Source: an uncultured Lachnospiraceae bacterium
GTDB lineage: Bacteria > Bacillota > Clostridia > Lachnospirales > Lachnospiraceae
Assembly: GCA_910576895.1 (NCBI GenBank)
Contig: CAJTJZ010000035.1
Span: 1-16,847 of the forward strand
Direction of reading: 5' to 3'
DNA length: 16,847 nt
The position numbers and the translations under genes were made by a program. The notes under the pieces were generated by a model. It had not been told where the DNA came from. It saw nothing but the letters and a program-made list of their open reading frames with translations, and made no database searches. This document shows, one piece after another, positions 14,452 through 16,847 of the stretch. Positions within the stretch are counted from its first letter, which is position 1; each line of letters begins with the position of its first letter.

Positions 14452-16847
14452 TTAGGAATTAATGCCTAATGATTCTCCTGTTATTGCAAATAATTCTTTG
14501 ATATCTTTTGCAGAAATCACCGTATCCGTAAGTTCCTGTTTCTGTTTTTGCATTTCATAAATTTTTTCTTCAATTGTTCCCTGCGTAATCAAACGAATTA
14601 CTTGAACATTTTTCTTTTGTCCAATCCGATAAGCTCTGTCCTCTGCCTGTTCCTCTACGGCTGGATTCCACCAAGGATCAAAATGAATAACCGTATCTGC
14701 ACCTGTTAAATTAAGCCCTGTACCGCCTGCCTTTAAAGAAATCAAAAAAATAGGACGGCCTCCTAGATTAAATTCTTCTACCTGACGTTTTCTTTCTGAT
14801 ACTTTTGTTGCACCATCTAAACGATAATAAGTCATATTTTGCTTTTTTAAACCTTCTGCAATTAATTCTAACATAGAAGTAAACTGAGAAAAAATTAATA
14901 TTCGATGTCCTCCAGCCAGCAAATCAGGCAAAAGTTCTTCCATTAATAAATTATATTTACCACTGCCCCCATCATAATTTTCTAAAAAGGAAGATGGATG
15001 ACAGCAAATTTGCCGCAGTCTTGTTAATGCTGATAAAACCATCATTCTATTTGGCATCCCCGGTAATTCTTTCTGTTCTATTAATTCTATTGGCATTTCC
15101 TGCACTTGCCAAATAGGTATTTCTTCTTCTTGATTTCCATAAATTTGTTCTTTTAATGTAATAAGATAAGATTGATAAAGTTTTTTTTGTTTTTCTGTCA
15201 TCTCTGCATTATATTTCATTTCAATTTTATCTGGAAGTTCATGAAGAACCTCTTTTTTCATTCTACGAAGTAAAAATGGCTGAATATGCTTTTCCAAATC
15301 ATGAAGTGCTTTTTCATCTTTTTCTCCTACAATTGGTTTTTCATATAATCTCTGAAATTTGGAATATTTTGGTAAATAATCTGGCATAATAAAATTAAAA
15401 ATAGACCAAAGTTCCCCTAAGGAATTTTCAATTGGTGTACCAGTTAATGCAAATCTATGCAAAGCAGAAATCTGTTTTACCATACGAGCACTTAATGAAC
15501 CGGGATTTTTAATATATTGTGCTTCATCAAGAAACATGGTATCAAAAGAAATGGTATGATATGCCTCAATATCTCTTCGCACAAGCGGATAAGAAGTAAT
15601 TACCACCTCTTTGTTTTCAAGACTTTCCAAAACTGCTTTTCGCTCCTGTGGAATACCTTCCACAATTTTTGTTACAACTTTTGGTGCAAAACGCTCAAAT
15701 TCTTCTTTCCAATTATAAACAAGAGAAGTTGGACATACAATTAAAAAAAGCATTTTCTGTTCTTCTTCTGGTTCAAACAATTCCATTCTATCACAAATAT
15801 AAGTAATAGCTTGTAATGTTTTTCCAAGTCCCATATCATCTGCTAAAATTCCTCCAAGGGAATACCTTGCTAATCTTTTTAACCATGCAAACCCTTCCCT
15901 TTGATATTCCCGCAGCTTTGCTGTAATTATTTTTGGAATTTTTGGCAGTTCTTCTTTTTTTTCTGGTGCTAACAGGCCTTGAATATACTGGCAAAAATCA
16001 GGAGATTTTTCTACATTTTCTCCCAATATAATACTATCAAGGTAAAATGCTTGCTGTTTTTTTACTAAAATCGTGTTATTTTTTATCTCCTGCCATGATA
16101 CATTTAATGATTCTAAAAAATTTTGTAATTCCCCAACATCTTCATCTGCAAGATTAATAAAATTTCCATTTTTTAATCGATGAAATTTCTTTTTAACTTT
16201 TATGGAATAAAATAATTCTCGCAAATCATCTGCTTCCAATTCATCACTCGCAAACTGCATTTCAAGAAGATTTTGTTCCTTATTGATACGTAAATAAGTA
16301 TGATACTGTAAGGTTGCATTACATTTAAGACTACGAATAGAATCTTCATAAAATACATCACAATATCTTGATAACTCTTTACAACCCTCTGTTAAAAAAA
16401 AGTAAATCTTTTCTTCCTTTCGTAATATAAATCTATCCCTATATGGAAAAAAGGAAAGTTGTCCAATAAAATTTAAAAGTTCTTGTTCTTTTTCTTTTTC
16501 CCGAATAACAAGAAAACCGCCTTCATAGGGCAAAAGCGGATTAATTTTATGAACACCATAATGAAATTCCAGCTTTAAACTAATATCAATTCCTTCTCGT
16601 TCCAAATAACATCTTGCTGCCAGTGTTTCTCTAATATAGCGATCCTTTAATGTTTCTGGAAGTGTTAATTCCATTTGCTCATATAAGTGAATTAAAACGT
16701 TAGAAATAAAACGCTCCTTATGTTGCCCACGAAATAAAATCGTTTCTTGTTTTTGAAGTTCCGAATAAAACGGCAAAAATGTTTTTAAAAATTGTTTGGT
16801 AGGAAAAAAAATCGTTTCTCCATTAAAAAAATAATGCTTATTTCCTG
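14452..16847 (-). CDS. SNF2-family helicase-like ATPase (5' end beyond the window)
   Basis: About 798 codons are visible and the frame is open to the right edge, so the start lies outside. A TTG at 16774-16776 is not the start: codons upstream of it read on as plausible protein. The N-terminal 290 residues or so match the bacterial SNF2-associated region by position only. The helicase core follows: Walker A D-D-M-G-L-G-K-T (15817-15840), motif II D-E-A-Q, L-T-G-T-P-I-E-N-S, and the C-terminal lobe with G-G-T-G-L-N-L and W-W-N-P-A-V-E-E-Q-A-E-D-R-A-Y-R-I-G-Q. Such proteins use ATP to move along or remodel DNA-protein complexes without strand unwinding. Chromosomal copies in Clostridia often carry an N-terminal SWIM zinc finger, which would be outside. 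The 160-200 bases separating it from the downstream transferase gene hold a separate promoter. Confidence 0.92.
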   Translation of the reverse strand, partial: GNKHYFFNGETIFFPTKQFLKTFLPFYSELQKQETILFRGQHKERFISNVLIHLYEQMELTLPETLKDRYIRETLAARCYLEREGIDISLKLEFHYGVHKINPLLPYEGGFLVIREKEKEQELLNFIGQLSFFPYRDRFILRKEEKIYFFLTEGCKELSRYCDVFYEDSIRSLKCNATLQYHTYLRINKEQNLLEMQFASDELEADDLRELFYSIKVKKKFHRLKNGNFINLADEDVGELQNFLESLNVSWQEIKNNTILVKKQQAFYLDSIILGENVEKSPDFCQYIQGLLAPEKKEELPKIPKIITAKLREYQREGFAWLKRLARYSLGGILADDMGLGKTLQAITYICDRMELFEPEEEQKMLFLIVCPTSLVYNWKEEFERFAPKVVTKIVEGIPQERKAVLESLENKEVVITSYPLVRRDIEAYHTISFDTMFLDEAQYIKNPGSLSARMVKQISALHRFALTGTPIENSLGELWSIFNFIMPDYLPKYSKFQRLYEKPIVGEKDEKALHDLEKHIQPFLLRRMKKEVLHELPDKIEMKYNAEMTEKQKKLYQSYLITLKEQIYGNQEEEIPIWQVQEMPIELIEQKELPGMPNRMMVLSALTRLRQICCHPSSFLENYDGGSGKYNLLMEELLPDLLAGGHRILIFSQFTSMLELIAEGLKKQNMTYYRLDGATKVSERKRQVEEFNLGGRPIFLISLKAGGTGLNLTGADTVIHFDPWWNPAVEEQAEDRAYRIGQKKNVQVIRLITQGTIEEKIYEMQKQKQELTDTVISAKDIKELFAITGESLGINS

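Noticed and set aside
1..16847. CRISPR array, tRNA or rRNA genes.
   Set aside because: No regularly spaced direct repeats and no cloverleaf or rRNA-like stretch seen on reading either strand.

Overview
The window is AT-rich, with Firmicutes-style AGGAGG ribosome binding sites and gene families typical of Clostridia: TmcAL/YlbM, DUF1292, a NadA without NadB or NadC beside it, and a domain-permuted GH3 glucosidase. A gut-type Lachnospiraceae member is the best guess; this is inferred from gene content and style, not from a marker gene.

Positions 1-2207 are the most interesting part. The left edge holds the first 14 codons of a minus-strand sugar nucleotidyltransferase, most like mannose-1-phosphate guanylyltransferase. 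This is probably the start of a surface polysaccharide locus continuing outside the window. Upstream of it lie a decayed tyrosine recombinase (199-921), a 221-bp segment bounded by inverted copies of a recombinase-like site (1028-1248), and an intact tyrosine recombinase (1362-2207). The segment carries a strong extended -10 promoter. As sequenced, it points right, away from the polysaccharide gene, and runs within a few bases into a 13-bp hairpin followed by T-runs. Inversion would point it left and would also break up that hairpin. I read this as a phase-variation switch combining an invertible promoter with an orientation-dependent terminator, seen here in the OFF state.

Positions 2208-8850 look like ordinary chromosome. 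A gap with a promoter leads to an M50 (site-2 type) membrane protease and TmcAL, probably one operon. Convergent to these are a short unrecognised gene and nadA. A DUF1292 gene with a textbook terminator is divergent from a large ABC-F ATPase whose promoter is clear. The ABC-F gene and metY converge on a long palindromic terminator.

Positions 8868-16847 are all minus strand: metY (with a promoter overlapped by a likely repressor operator), a circularly permuted GH3 beta-glycosidase, a polyprenyl-phosphate sugar phosphotransferase that primes polysaccharide synthesis, and a SNF2-family helicase-like ATPase that runs off the right edge. The priming transferase may supply the polysaccharide pathway whose GDP-mannose gene is at the left edge, but they are over 12 kb apart and the link is inference.
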